16,711 nt of DNA from an uncultured Lachnospiraceae bacterium (lineage in GTDB: Bacteria; Bacillota_A; Clostridia; Lachnospirales; Lachnospiraceae), in contig USJM01000018.1 in assembly GCA_900555005.1 (NCBI GenBank), positions 1 through 16,711 of the forward strand, in the 5' to 3' direction. Made by a program: the position numbers and the translations under genes. A model generated the notes under the pieces. The model ran no database searches. It was not told the DNA's origin and saw only the letters and a list, made by a program, of their open reading frames with translations. Position 1 is the stretch's first letter; every line of letters starts with the position of its first letter. Shown in pieces: positions 1-7,590 of the stretch.

Positions 1-3
1 CCG

Positions 4-1434
4 TCACACCCGGGAAGCCCGGTTCTGACATTTCCATCTCTGTCTGCGGGATGGGTTCTCCGGGAACAAAGTCTGCCCATTCAGGTTCAATGTCTGAATC
101 AGCCCGGTGAAATAGGCTCCGTAACTCTGGTCGCCAAACGAGGGATCATTGAGCGCGGAGAATTCTGTTGAAAAAACGATGTTTCCGTTTTCATCAACCG
201 TACACGCGCTGCTCTGCAGCTGATAATAGGCATCCGCCGCCGCATGGATTTTGTCAGAAACCGCACTGACGGCTGCCGAATCGTAGGCACCGGACGGGTT
301 CATCTGCCCCGGGAAAATCTGCCGGACCGCATTGATGAACTGATACACGCAAAGTCTGTCATAGGCCTGCTGGAGAACCGTTGCGGTTGCATTGCCCGTC
401 ATCGCCGCGACCCGGCTTTTCACAGCATAGGTTGTTACTGTCCTTGATGCCCCGAAAAAGTCTGTCACAGTTGTTTCGCCGCTGTCGGCCAGCTTTGAGC
501 GGAACAGCTCAAACGCCTCCTGAAAGACTGCGGCGGCCGTGTCGGATGAAAGGTTGTCAAAGCCTTCATTCGCCAGGCCCGTCAGGCGGTTCACATCGGA
601 CAAGAAGGTATTAACCGCTGTCAGCGTATCCGGATCTGCCTCCTGTGTGCCGTCGCTGTCATCCTGGATGACGGTCTGCCCATCCCCCGGCAAATCATCG
701 CTGCCTTCGTTCCCCGGGTCTATGATGACCTGGTTGCCGGTGTCGTCACTGTTCCCGGAGACAACCGTTCCATCGTCTCCGGACACTGCTTCGGGATTCT
801 CTGCCGCCGGATTCTGTGCCTGTGCACTGCCGGCAGCATCCTGGTTCTGACTGCCCTCTGCAGAAGAATCCCCTGCAGCCTGCCCCTGACCGGAAACGAC
901 TGTGTCCGCAGCCTGTGTCAGTGTACTGTCTTCGTCCTCCACATCGGCACTGTCATCATCCGAATCTGCATTCGACGAATCGGCCCCGTTGAAAAACTGA
1001 TATTCATTCCCGCTCCCGTAGTTTGCCGGGAGTCTGCCGCTCTGCATCGTTGCCAGGTCCTTCTGCATGCTGGTCAGCGTCAGCTCAAGTCCCTGCCGTG
1101 TCAGGTCCTGTGCTTCACGCTTGAGCTTGTCAAGATCCATGTCATAGGTCATCAGCTTGTCGCCCTTCTTGACCTTGTCCCCCTGCTTTACATAGACCTT
1201 CCTGACTGTATGCGATGTATCAAGCTCCACGGACTGTGTATCCTTTGAGATAATGGTTCCGTAGAGGGTACTGGCAGCCCCCGTGCCCCCCATCGAAGCC
1301 TCATTGACACTCGGAACCGATACAACCTCGACCGGCTGAGCCTTTTTCTTCATCCCCATCCCGATTCCATAAGCCGTTCCGACAATCAGTGCCGTTCCAG
1401 CCGCGATGGAAATGATCAATCCCTTTACCTTCAT
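4..1434 (-). CDS. Atypical HlyD/RND-type export adaptor, C-terminus frameshifted or outside the window
   Basis: Membrane-anchored adaptor-like protein, third gene of an ABC export cassette. Seen: an N-terminal membrane segment (residues about 5-26), then a beta-rich half-lipoyl motif (about 57-97, with [13 protein letters not shown]) and a short helix (about 100-130). A very acidic, Ser/Gly/Gln-rich low-complexity stretch follows (about 150-272), then a helical region to the end. A second lipoyl half and a beta-barrel are not visible, so it is not a standard MacA. ATG at 1434 overlaps the ATPase stop by four bases (ATGA), and GGAGG lies 7 nt upstream, which suggests translational coupling. 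The last 25 residues look wrong: from about position 76 another frame reads [19 protein letters not shown] and stays open to position 1, so one G is probably missing from the run at 76-78 and the gene continues off the window. Adaptor role is inferred from position and the lipoyl-like motif. Confidence 0.7.
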   Translation of the reverse strand: MKVKGLIISIAAGTALIVGTAYGIGMGMKKKAQPVEVVSVPSVNEASMGGTGAASTLYGTIISKDTQSVELDTSHTVRKVYVKQGDKVKKGDKLMTYDMDLDKLKREAQDLTRQGLELTLTSMQKDLATMQSGRLPANYGSGNEYQFFNGADSSNADSDDDSADVEDEDSTLTQAADTVVSGQGQAAGDSSAEGSQNQDAAGSAQAQNPAAENPEAVSGDDGTVVSGNSDDTGNQVIIDPGNEGSDDLPGDGQTVIQDDSDGTQEADPDTLTAVNTFLSDVNRLTGLANEGFDNLSSDTAAAVFQEAFELFRSKLADSGETTVTDFFGASRTVTTYAVKSRVAAMTGNATATVLQQAYDRLCVYQFINAVRQIFPGQMNPSGAYDSAAVSAVSDKIHAAADAYYQLQSSACTVDENGNIVFSTEFSALNDPSFGDQSYGAYFTGLIQTLNLNGQTLFPENPSRRQRWKCQNRASRV

Positions 1435-2230
1435 GATGGCTCCTCCTTTGTCAAAGAGCCGTGTCTGAGCCGATCCGCCGAGCGCTGTCTCATTCTGGCA
1501 AGCGCTTCCTCTGCTTCTGCCTCCGCTTTCCGCTCCGCCTGCTGCGCTGCATTGACCTGTCCGTTCCGCTCTGAAATCACACCATCAAAAATGTCGCAGA
1601 CTCTTCTTGCATAGGCTGCAATGTCAGGCGAATGCGTGATCATAATCACGGTGACCCCCTCCTCATTCAGCTGCTGGAACAGCTCCATGATCTGGAGACT
1701 GGAATGAGAATCCAGGGCACCGGTCGGCTCGTCCGCCAGGAGAACCCCCGGGCGGTTCACCATCGCCCGGGCAATTGCAACCCTCTGCTTCTGGCCGCCT
1801 GAAAGCTGTCCCGGGGTAAATAAAACCCTTTCGCCCAGCCCGACCTTCTCCAGCGCCTCGCGTGCTCTTTCCCTGCGCTCCTTTTTCGGCACCTTTGCAT
1901 AGACAAGCGGCAGAGCAACATTCTCAAGCGCTGTCTCCCTCGCAAGAAGCTGGAAATTCTGGAAAACGAACCCCAGGTTCATGAGTCTGATCTTCGCGAG
2001 CGAATTGTCGTCCTTGCCAAGCACATCTTCCCCATTGAGTTCGTATGTCCCTGAATCGGGTCGATCCAGGCAGCCGATGATATTCATGAGGGTTGATTTT
2101 CCGCTGCCGGAAGGTCCCATGATGGCGACGTACTCTCTTTTTCTACATGGAGCGATACGTCGTGGAGCACAGGGACATCCAGCTTGCCTGTATGGTAGGC
2201 TTTATTGATATGTTCTAACTTCAGGATCAA
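1431..2230 (-). CDS. ABC transporter ATP-binding protein (MacB/LolD-type exporter), frameshift near its start
   Basis: ATPase of an export-type ABC transporter (family of MacB, LolD and YknY), powering an integral permease at the membrane. All motifs are visible: Walker [11 protein letters not shown]-loop VFQNFQLL, signature [15 protein letters not shown], Walker [13 protein letters not shown]-loop MITHSP. An Ala/Glu/Arg-rich tail of about 45 residues after the nucleotide-binding domain is unusual and probably helical. The continuous frame only opens at [10 protein letters not shown] (position 2120). The missing N-terminus is encoded just upstream in another frame ([20 protein letters not shown]), and one extra A in the run at 2138-2142 joins the two as [15 protein letters not shown]. 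The start is then TTG at 2230, with GGAGG 7 nt upstream, 14 bp after the adaptor stop. Reconstructed length is about 266 aa. Confidence 0.88.
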
Positions 2231-2244
2231 TTGAATGCCTCCGC

Positions 2245-3783
2245 TCAGTTTATCCCATCGCTGTCCGCCGGATCATCCGCAATCGGAGCCTCCGACGACT
2301 GATCAATCGGAACCATGGGCACCTCCGTCTCCTCGCTGTCGGCATCGTACACCTCTGTTCCCTCCGTCCAGGACTCTGTTCCGGAAAGATCAAGATTCGC
2401 GCCTTCCCCGATAAACGGGCTTCCGGCTCCGCCCATGACGCCTTCCGGCAGCGTCTCCGTCTCCAGGCTGCCTTCCTCGTCCAGATTCACATCGCCCGTG
2501 GCGGTATCATCATTGTAGGCGACCGGCATGCCTTCCTTCAGGCTGTCCGACGGCTGACAGATATAGTCATCCGCATCAAGGCCGCTCTTCACCTCGGTTT
2601 TCTGCTGGTCCTTGTCTTCCTCACCCAGCTCTACCTTCCGCTTTTCAAGCGTGTTATCGTCTGATGCCGCCCAGACATAGGCATTGCCATCGGCATCCTT
2701 TACAAAATAGTAATCATCAAGCCAGATCCCCGGTTTCTGGTCAGCCTGCCCAAGATCCTGCTCAATATAGACATGTTGTCCGAGCATCAGGCCGTCGGAG
2801 GATTTCAGTTCCACATAGAACGGATAGTTGGTGGAGCTGTTACCGCTGCTGTCCTGGTCCGAATATCCGGAATTGCTGTCGGCGCTGCTGTCGCTGCCCT
2901 GATCGGTCTTGATCTGCGTAATTGCCCCCTTCCAGATGGTGGATGCATCCACCCTGGAATGCACCAGGACCTGTTCTCCAACGTAGATCGAACCAATATT
3001 CTGCTCATTGCATGACGCCTTGATCCGGTACGTTCCGACCTTGAGAAGCGTAATGTAGGCGGAGGAGTTTCCGGAATCCGTGGAATCGACCTGCGAATCC
3101 GAGTCCCCGGAAGCTGCGCTTTCGTTGATCGTCTTGACAACCCCGTCGATATCCGAGGTCACCGTCGAGTTCTCAATCTGTTCATTGATACTGTCGATCT
3201 TGGCCTGCTTGGACTTGAGCTCAAGTTTCTGCTGCTTGAGGTTGTTCTCTTCCTCCAGTGCCTGCAGCTTTTTTTCCGGTGTATTGGCAGATGCAAGCTG
3301 CTTCTCCAGCTCCTTTGCCTTCGCTTCCGACACGTCGACCGAATTCTGAAGCCGCTCGAGGTCAATCTTCGCCTGTTCAAGCTTGTCCTTCATTGATTCG
3401 GTATCATAACGAAAGAGCCTGTCCCCCTTTTTGACCTCATCGCCTTCCTGAACATAAGTCTCCGCTACCTTCCGTCCGCTGGCGATGCTGTATTTTTTGG
3501 TTTCCTGCGGTTCAACCTTCCCGGAGAACTTCTCAATCAGTCCGTCCCCGCTTCCCAGATTCGCAAGTGTCCGCACGCTGTCAAGGTAGACGGCGTTCGG
3601 ATCCGTGGAGGACACCCTGCCTCCCGCATTTTCCGTCTCATCTTCCCTGCTGAGGGCCGGAATCACCTTTCCAAGATATTCGTTTGTAAATGTCTGAAGC
3701 TTTCCTGTTCTGTAGAGCCCGTATCCGGTTCCCGCGACAACAGCTACGATAACCAGTGTGACAATTGCCTTCTTCATCGACAT
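2245..3783 (-). CDS. MacA/YknX-like HlyD-family efflux adaptor subunit
   Basis: Periplasmic-adaptor homologue, here facing the outside of a Gram-positive membrane, expected to assemble with the adjacent ATPase and a MacB-type permease. Of 512 residues, 5-25 form an N-terminal membrane anchor, about 85-130 the first lipoyl half (YVQEGDEVKKGDRLFRYD), about 131-205 a Lys/Glu/Gln-rich coiled-coil hairpin and about 206-245 the second lipoyl half (STVTSDIDGVVKTINES), followed by beta-barrel and membrane-proximal sequence. Ser/Asp/Gly-rich loops interrupt the lipoyl and barrel regions (near 225-240 and 290-315). The last ~85 residues are a strongly acidic tail. First gene of the cassette. Two Met codons (3783 and 3777) are possible starts; AAGG lies 7 nt before the first. 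No frame break is apparent. Substrate unknown. Confidence 0.88.
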   Translation of the reverse strand: MSMKKAIVTLVIVAVVAGTGYGLYRTGKLQTFTNEYLGKVIPALSREDETENAGGRVSSTDPNAVYLDSVRTLANLGSGDGLIEKFSGKVEPQETKKYSIASGRKVAETYVQEGDEVKKGDRLFRYDTESMKDKLEQAKIDLERLQNSVDVSEAKAKELEKQLASANTPEKKLQALEEENNLKQQKLELKSKQAKIDSINEQIENSTVTSDIDGVVKTINESAASGDSDSQVDSTDSGNSSAYITLLKVGTYRIKASCNEQNIGSIYVGEQVLVHSRVDASTIWKGAITQIKTDQGSDSSADSNSGYSDQDSSGNSSTNYPFYVELKSSDGLMLGQHVYIEQDLGQADQKPGIWLDDYYFVKDADGNAYVWAASDDNTLEKRKVELGEEDKDQQKTEVKSGLDADDYICQPSDSLKEGMPVAYNDDTATGDVNLDEEGSLETETLPEGVMGGAGSPFIGEGANLDLSGTESWTEGTEVYDADSEETEVPMVPIDQSSEAPIADDPADSDGIN

Positions 3784-3881
3784 GAACCTGCCTTTAATCT
3801 CCTGTCTTCGGCTTCGTGTAAACGAGCCTGATCCGTTCCCATCTTACGACTGATCTGTGACAGAAACGTGAACAACATACT

Positions 3882-3887
3882 GTTATA
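3882..3887 (-). promoter_or_regulatory. Possible -10 element of the export cassette
   Basis: TATAAC on the minus strand, about 95 nt upstream of the adaptor start, in the divergent intergenic region. A good -35 is lacking: the hexamer 17 nt upstream (AAGTCA) matches at only three positions. Weak candidate. Confidence 0.25.
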
Positions 3888-3903
3888 TCTACTTTTATCG
3901 ATA

Positions 3904-3932
3904 TTGACTTTCCAAAACGCATTCAGTACAAT
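3904..3932 (+). promoter_or_regulatory. Sigma-A-type promoter abutting the start codon of the secreted-protein gene
   Basis: TTGACT (3904-3909), a 17-nt spacer and TACAAT (3927-3932), each hexamer matching consensus at five of six positions. The predicted transcription start, about 7 nt after the -10, falls on or next to the ATG at 3939, and no Shine-Dalgarno sequence lies in between. The mRNA would be leaderless. Confidence 0.65.
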
Positions 3933-3938
3933 GTTTTC

Positions 3939-5063
3939 ATGAAAATACTGAAAAAAACCAAATTCATACCTGCAGTGTTGTGTACCTGCGCCGCGGCTGT
4001 GCTTGTCTGCGTCGGGATTGCCCGGCATGCCCATCGGCTGAACGCGCCCGAGAAGGCTGTCCGGGACAGTCTCATGCTGATTGAACAGCAAGGCAGCAAG
4101 GACGCCGCTGACCTTTTTGCCCCTTCTGCCTCCGGTGCCCAGAGCGCCTCTTTCTCCGATCTGTCTGACACCGGAAGGGAAGCGCTTCGCGCCTATTTCT
4201 CCGGGTTTTCTTTCCGCATCCTGGACAGTCACATCGATGGTGAAACCGCAGCGGTCGACGTGGAAGCGACCGGCTTTGACGCGGACGCACTTGCCAGGTC
4301 AATCCGAAAAACACAGCTTCGCCAGGAATACAACGAAAAGCTTTCCGATGACGAAAGCACTCTTTCCAGTGACGGACAGGAAGATCAAATCTACACCCTG
4401 ATGAAAAACGCCCTCTCTTCCGGAAGCTTTCAGAAAACAGCGACCAGAGAAACGATCCACCTTACAAAAAACAAGGGAGACTGGACCGTCGTCTCTGACA
4501 GTGCACTCCGCACACTTCTGACAGGAGGACTGATTGAAAAGCTGAATGATCCGGACCTTCTGAGTCCGAACGACGTCCTCTCCGTTTACCTTGACCGCTA
4601 CAAGACCCTGTCTCCTCAGGAATGGGCAGAAGAGCTGAACTCTCCGGACCTCTTTCAGATCTCCTCACAGGACAGCGAAAAACTGAATGATCTTTATTAT
4701 CAGAAGGCTGCAGATGTATTCAAATACACGATCGAAGAGGTGCGGACAGAAGGCAGCGTCGCACAGGCTTCCATTCAGGTTACGGTTGTCAACATGTCTT
4801 CCGTTCTCTCCTCATACCACCAGAAGCTTATTGACTATGCGAAGACAACGGACTCCATCACGGCCGATGATTCAGCTCTCTCCGGTAAGAGCGTCTTGCT
4901 TTTGAGAGAAGCCCTTGAGGAGAACGCTGACCCGAAAACCGTTCCTGTCAGCATTCGTCTGGAAAATCGTAAGAGCGGCTGGCAGATTGTGGATACCTCC
5001 GGTCTGACGAATGCCCTCCTCGGCGATATGCCCGCAGCCGCTGATCTCTTCCATGAAAGCTGA
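3939..5063 (+). CDS. Membrane-anchored or secreted protein of two tandem related domains, function unknown
   Basis: I do not recognise a named family. The 374-residue protein starts with a Lys-rich segment and a hydrophobic stretch (residues about 9-28), acting as a signal peptide or membrane anchor. No convincing lipobox surrounds its cysteines. The remainder appears to be two copies of one alpha/beta domain, at about 78-198 and about 248-363. Each copy has a beta strand pair around FSFRILDSHIDGETAAVDV or FKYTIEEVRTEGSVAQASI, a long helical middle, then a closing strand-turn-strand-helix: TIHLTKNKGDWTVVSDSAL and VSIRLENRKSGWQIVDTSGL. This resembles NTF2-like folds of Firmicute exported proteins (inference). 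It diverges from the export cassette and converges on hemZ. The ATG lacks a ribosome-binding site, but the signal-like N-terminus supports this start; the next Met is residue 46. Confidence 0.75.
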   Translation: MKILKKTKFIPAVLCTCAAAVLVCVGIARHAHRLNAPEKAVRDSLMLIEQQGSKDAADLFAPSASGAQSASFSDLSDTGREALRAYFSGFSFRILDSHIDGETAAVDVEATGFDADALARSIRKTQLRQEYNEKLSDDESTLSSDGQEDQIYTLMKNALSSGSFQKTATRETIHLTKNKGDWTVVSDSALRTLLTGGLIEKLNDPDLLSPNDVLSVYLDRYKTLSPQEWAEELNSPDLFQISSQDSEKLNDLYYQKAADVFKYTIEEVRTEGSVAQASIQVTVVNMSSVLSSYHQKLIDYAKTTDSITADDSALSGKSVLLLREALEENADPKTVPVSIRLENRKSGWQIVDTSGLTNALLGDMPAAADLFHES

Positions 5064-5135
5064 TCATACGCCGGTCCGGCCGTCTGCACAAGAAACAGCT
5101 CTGCAACAGTCTGATTGCCTGGCCTTTTCTGGCCG

Positions 5136-6733
5136 TCAGCGCAGGACATCCTTTCTCCGAATCATCTCATCGATCCTGTCAAGGTAGCTTCTCACATCCT
5201 TGACATTCTCAATCCGCTCGATCCTTCCGCCGGGATAGATCACCTTGGTTGACCCCGAAGCGCCGAGTGCCAGAATGCTCTGAACCTCCTCCATAATCAG
5301 AATATTGTAGATCCCCGCATGTCCGGATTTTGCATAACCGACATTCTCAAAATTGCCGGCCATGTTCTTCTGCCTGTACAGGTAGTACGGCGTCATCCCC
5401 AGTCTCCGGCAGGTCTGATGCGCACGCTCCATAATCTCATCTGACGCCCGGAAGGAAATGGATTCGTACTCATCCATATGGAGCGCCAGACGCGCTGCCC
5501 GCTTCAGTGCAAACGCATGAACCGTGATGTCATCCGGATCCAGCCGTTCCAGCGCGCACATTGTCCGGTCAACCTCCTCAGGTCCCTCTCCCGGAAGTCC
5601 GACAATCAGATCCATGTTGATGTTGTCGAACCCCATCGATCTGGCAAGCCTGAAAGCCTCCTCTGTCTGCTCCACCGTGTGTTTCCTGCCGATCAGATCC
5701 AGGGTTTTCTGGTTCATCGTCTGCGGATTGATGGAAATCCGGCTGACACGGTGCTTTTTCAGCACCGCAAGCTTTTCCTCGTGATCGTGTCCGGTCTTCC
5801 CGCTTCCACCGTGAACTCCAGCACCCGATCCATGTCAAAATGTTCCTCCAGCGCACTGCAGACCCTTTCCAGCTGCTGCGCGGTCAGCGTTGTCGGAGTG
5901 CCTCCGCCAATGTAAACCGTCTGCAGCTCTCTCCCTGGGAAACACGGCCGCTCTGCATGCCTTCCGCAGGCCGCCATCTCATGGATCAGCGCATCGACAT
6001 AATGGTCCGATTCCTTCTGCCAGACTCCGATCGTTCCGGACGAAAATGAACAGTACAGGCAGATGCTCGGGCAGAATGGGATTCCGATATACAGGGAATA
6101 TCCCCTCTCCGGATGGATGTTTCTTAAAATCCTTTGCTCTCTCGAGGCGATGGAAACCGCAAGCCTGGCCTTCCGGGCACTCACAAGATACTCAGCCTGA
6201 AGGTCCGCTTCTGCGGATGCCTCATCCTGATCGTTCTCAAGAAAGGCAGATGCCAGCTTCACCGGTCTGATCCCTGTCAGATCTCCCCATGGAAGCGTCC
6301 TGCCCGTCAGCGAAGACAGGCAGTCGTACAGGCAGCGCTTGAGGGCATTCTTGACAGACAGCCTCTTCTGTGCCTCCGGCAGCTGTGTCCGCGTCAGGCC
6401 TTCCATCAGCTGCCCGGTCTGCAGTTTCTCTCCGGCTTCTGCTGTCCGCCTGACCAGCAGCTGGTCCGACCTCCTGGCTTCAACCGTGATGTTCCTGCCT
6501 GAAATTGTGACCTCGATTGTCAGCTGCCCCTGTGTAATTGTTTCTCCTGTCCGACCTGGCACCCGTTCCCCCTGGCAGAGCCCTGACACATCGTCATAAT
6601 CTCTGTCCTTCTGAGATGCCGGATCGGAGACGCTGACAGGGATCCCCTGAAAGAACGCGATTACCAGCGTATAGACATCGTATTCATAGCTTCTGTCGTT
6701 CAGGATGATCCTGACCTTCTTTTCTTCTGTCAT
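5136..6733 (-). CDS. hemZ: Radical SAM coproporphyrinogen III oxidase-like protein HemZ, one frameshift
   Basis: HemN/HemZ-type radical SAM protein, associated with oxygen-independent oxidation of coproporphyrinogen III or a related haem or radical reaction in the cytoplasm; its exact role in anaerobic Clostridia is uncertain. Seen: an N-terminal HemZ-specific region with WGDLTGIRPVK (about 149-159), the CX3CX2C iron-sulfur/SAM motif (C221, C225, C228 in YIGIPFCPSICLYCSF), a GGGTPTTL motif, and the second half with ISINPQTMNQKTLDLIGR and DLIVGLPGE. The frame is broken near 5777: the first half ends VEAGRPDTITRKSLRC-stop, while one added base (GG to GGG) gives TITREKLAVLKKHRVSRIS and runs on to 5136. 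Start at 6733 (MTEEKKVRIIL), with AGGA about 6 nt upstream. An in-frame TTG at 6847 would add 38 atypical residues. Length about 532 aa, slightly long for the family. Confidence 0.88.
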
Positions 6734-6855
6734 CTGATTCCTGCCTGTCCAGTCCCCGGTTCCATTGTCCTGCCATCGGGCTTCTCCGCCTTCATACTCC
6801 CGCCGCCCTGCACTGCAGAACCTTATCCCGCCTTTATCTGCCCGCAATCCATTTT

Positions 6856-7488
6856 CTACCTGTTCACGTATGGGTTGTACTTCCGCTCATGTCCGATGCT
6901 GGTTCTGCCTCCATGGCCGGGCAGAACTGTCACATCGTCCGGAAGTGTCATCAGTCTCTTGACGGAGGCGATCAGTGAGAGCGTGCTGCCTCCAGGAAAA
7001 TCCGACCGTCCCACAGACTCTTCAAACAGCGTATCCCCCGAAAACAGCAGCTTCTCCTGCGGAAAATAGTAGCAGGCGCTTCCCACCGTGTGTCCCGGCG
7101 TCAGCAGAACGGTCGCTTCTGTCCCAAGAATCTTTATCTTCTGTCCGTCCAGGAAGAACAGATCAGGCTCAATGGTTCGCGGATGCCCGAACATGGAAGA
7201 AAGATTGTAATAGATGGACTCGCAGAACTCTTCTTCCTCCTTCGACACATAGCAGAACAGTCCGTATTTCCGCTTGAGGTCGCTTACTGACCCTATATGG
7301 TCGTCATGCCCATGTGTCAGCCAGATTGACACCGGTTTTGCCTGATGATCGTCAAGCCATGAAATGATGTTCTCCACGCCGTCTGACGGATCAATGATCA
7401 GACATTCCTTTGTCTCTGTATTCATCACCAGATAGGTATTGGTCGGAAGCTGCCCCAGCTCCAGACAATCTACAGTCAATCCTGCCAT
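6856..7488 (-). CDS. MBL-fold metallo-hydrolase (glyoxalase II-like, YqgX type)
   Basis: Metallo-beta-lactamase-fold hydrolase of about 210 residues, related to hydroxyacylglutathione hydrolases and YqgX-type proteins; substrate unknown. The metal site is intact: THGHDDH (HxHxDH), GHTVGS, SGDTLFEESVGRSDFPGGS and a final LPGHGG. The start at 7488 (MAGLTVDCLELG) is supported by AGGAGG about 10 nt upstream. An upstream in-frame ATG (7542) would add 18 residues that do not look like the family. It lies between relA and hemZ, an order found in many Clostridia, and probably belongs to the apt-relA transcription unit. No frame break is seen. Confidence 0.88.
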   Translation of the reverse strand: MAGLTVDCLELGQLPTNTYLVMNTETKECLIIDPSDGVENIISWLDDHQAKPVSIWLTHGHDDHIGSVSDLKRKYGLFCYVSKEEEEFCESIYYNLSSMFGHPRTIEPDLFFLDGQKIKILGTEATVLLTPGHTVGSACYYFPQEKLLFSGDTLFEESVGRSDFPGGSTLSLIASVKRLMTLPDDVTVLPGHGGRTSIGHERKYNPYVNR

Positions 7489-7590
7489 CCGTTCACTTCC
7501 TCCTGTCACAGCCTCATGAAACAGCGAAAAGAGCGTCCGCATCTGCGGGCGCCCCTTCCCTTCTTTCCTGCCATCATTCGATCTCTTGTC

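Noticed and set aside
3774..4232. Minus-strand frame of 152 codons overlapping the secreted-protein gene
   Set aside because: It covers the divergent promoter region and the signal-peptide part of the plus-strand gene, and has no recognisable protein features.
5064..5135. GGCC-TTTTCT-GGCC as a terminator between convergent genes
   Set aside because: Only four stem pairs and no U-run after the hairpin; too weak to call.
6734..6847. N-terminal extension of hemZ from a TTG codon
   Set aside because: The added 38 residues are Gly/Arg-rich, unlike HemZ, while the ATG at 6733 has a ribosome site and begins the family's usual N-terminal strand.
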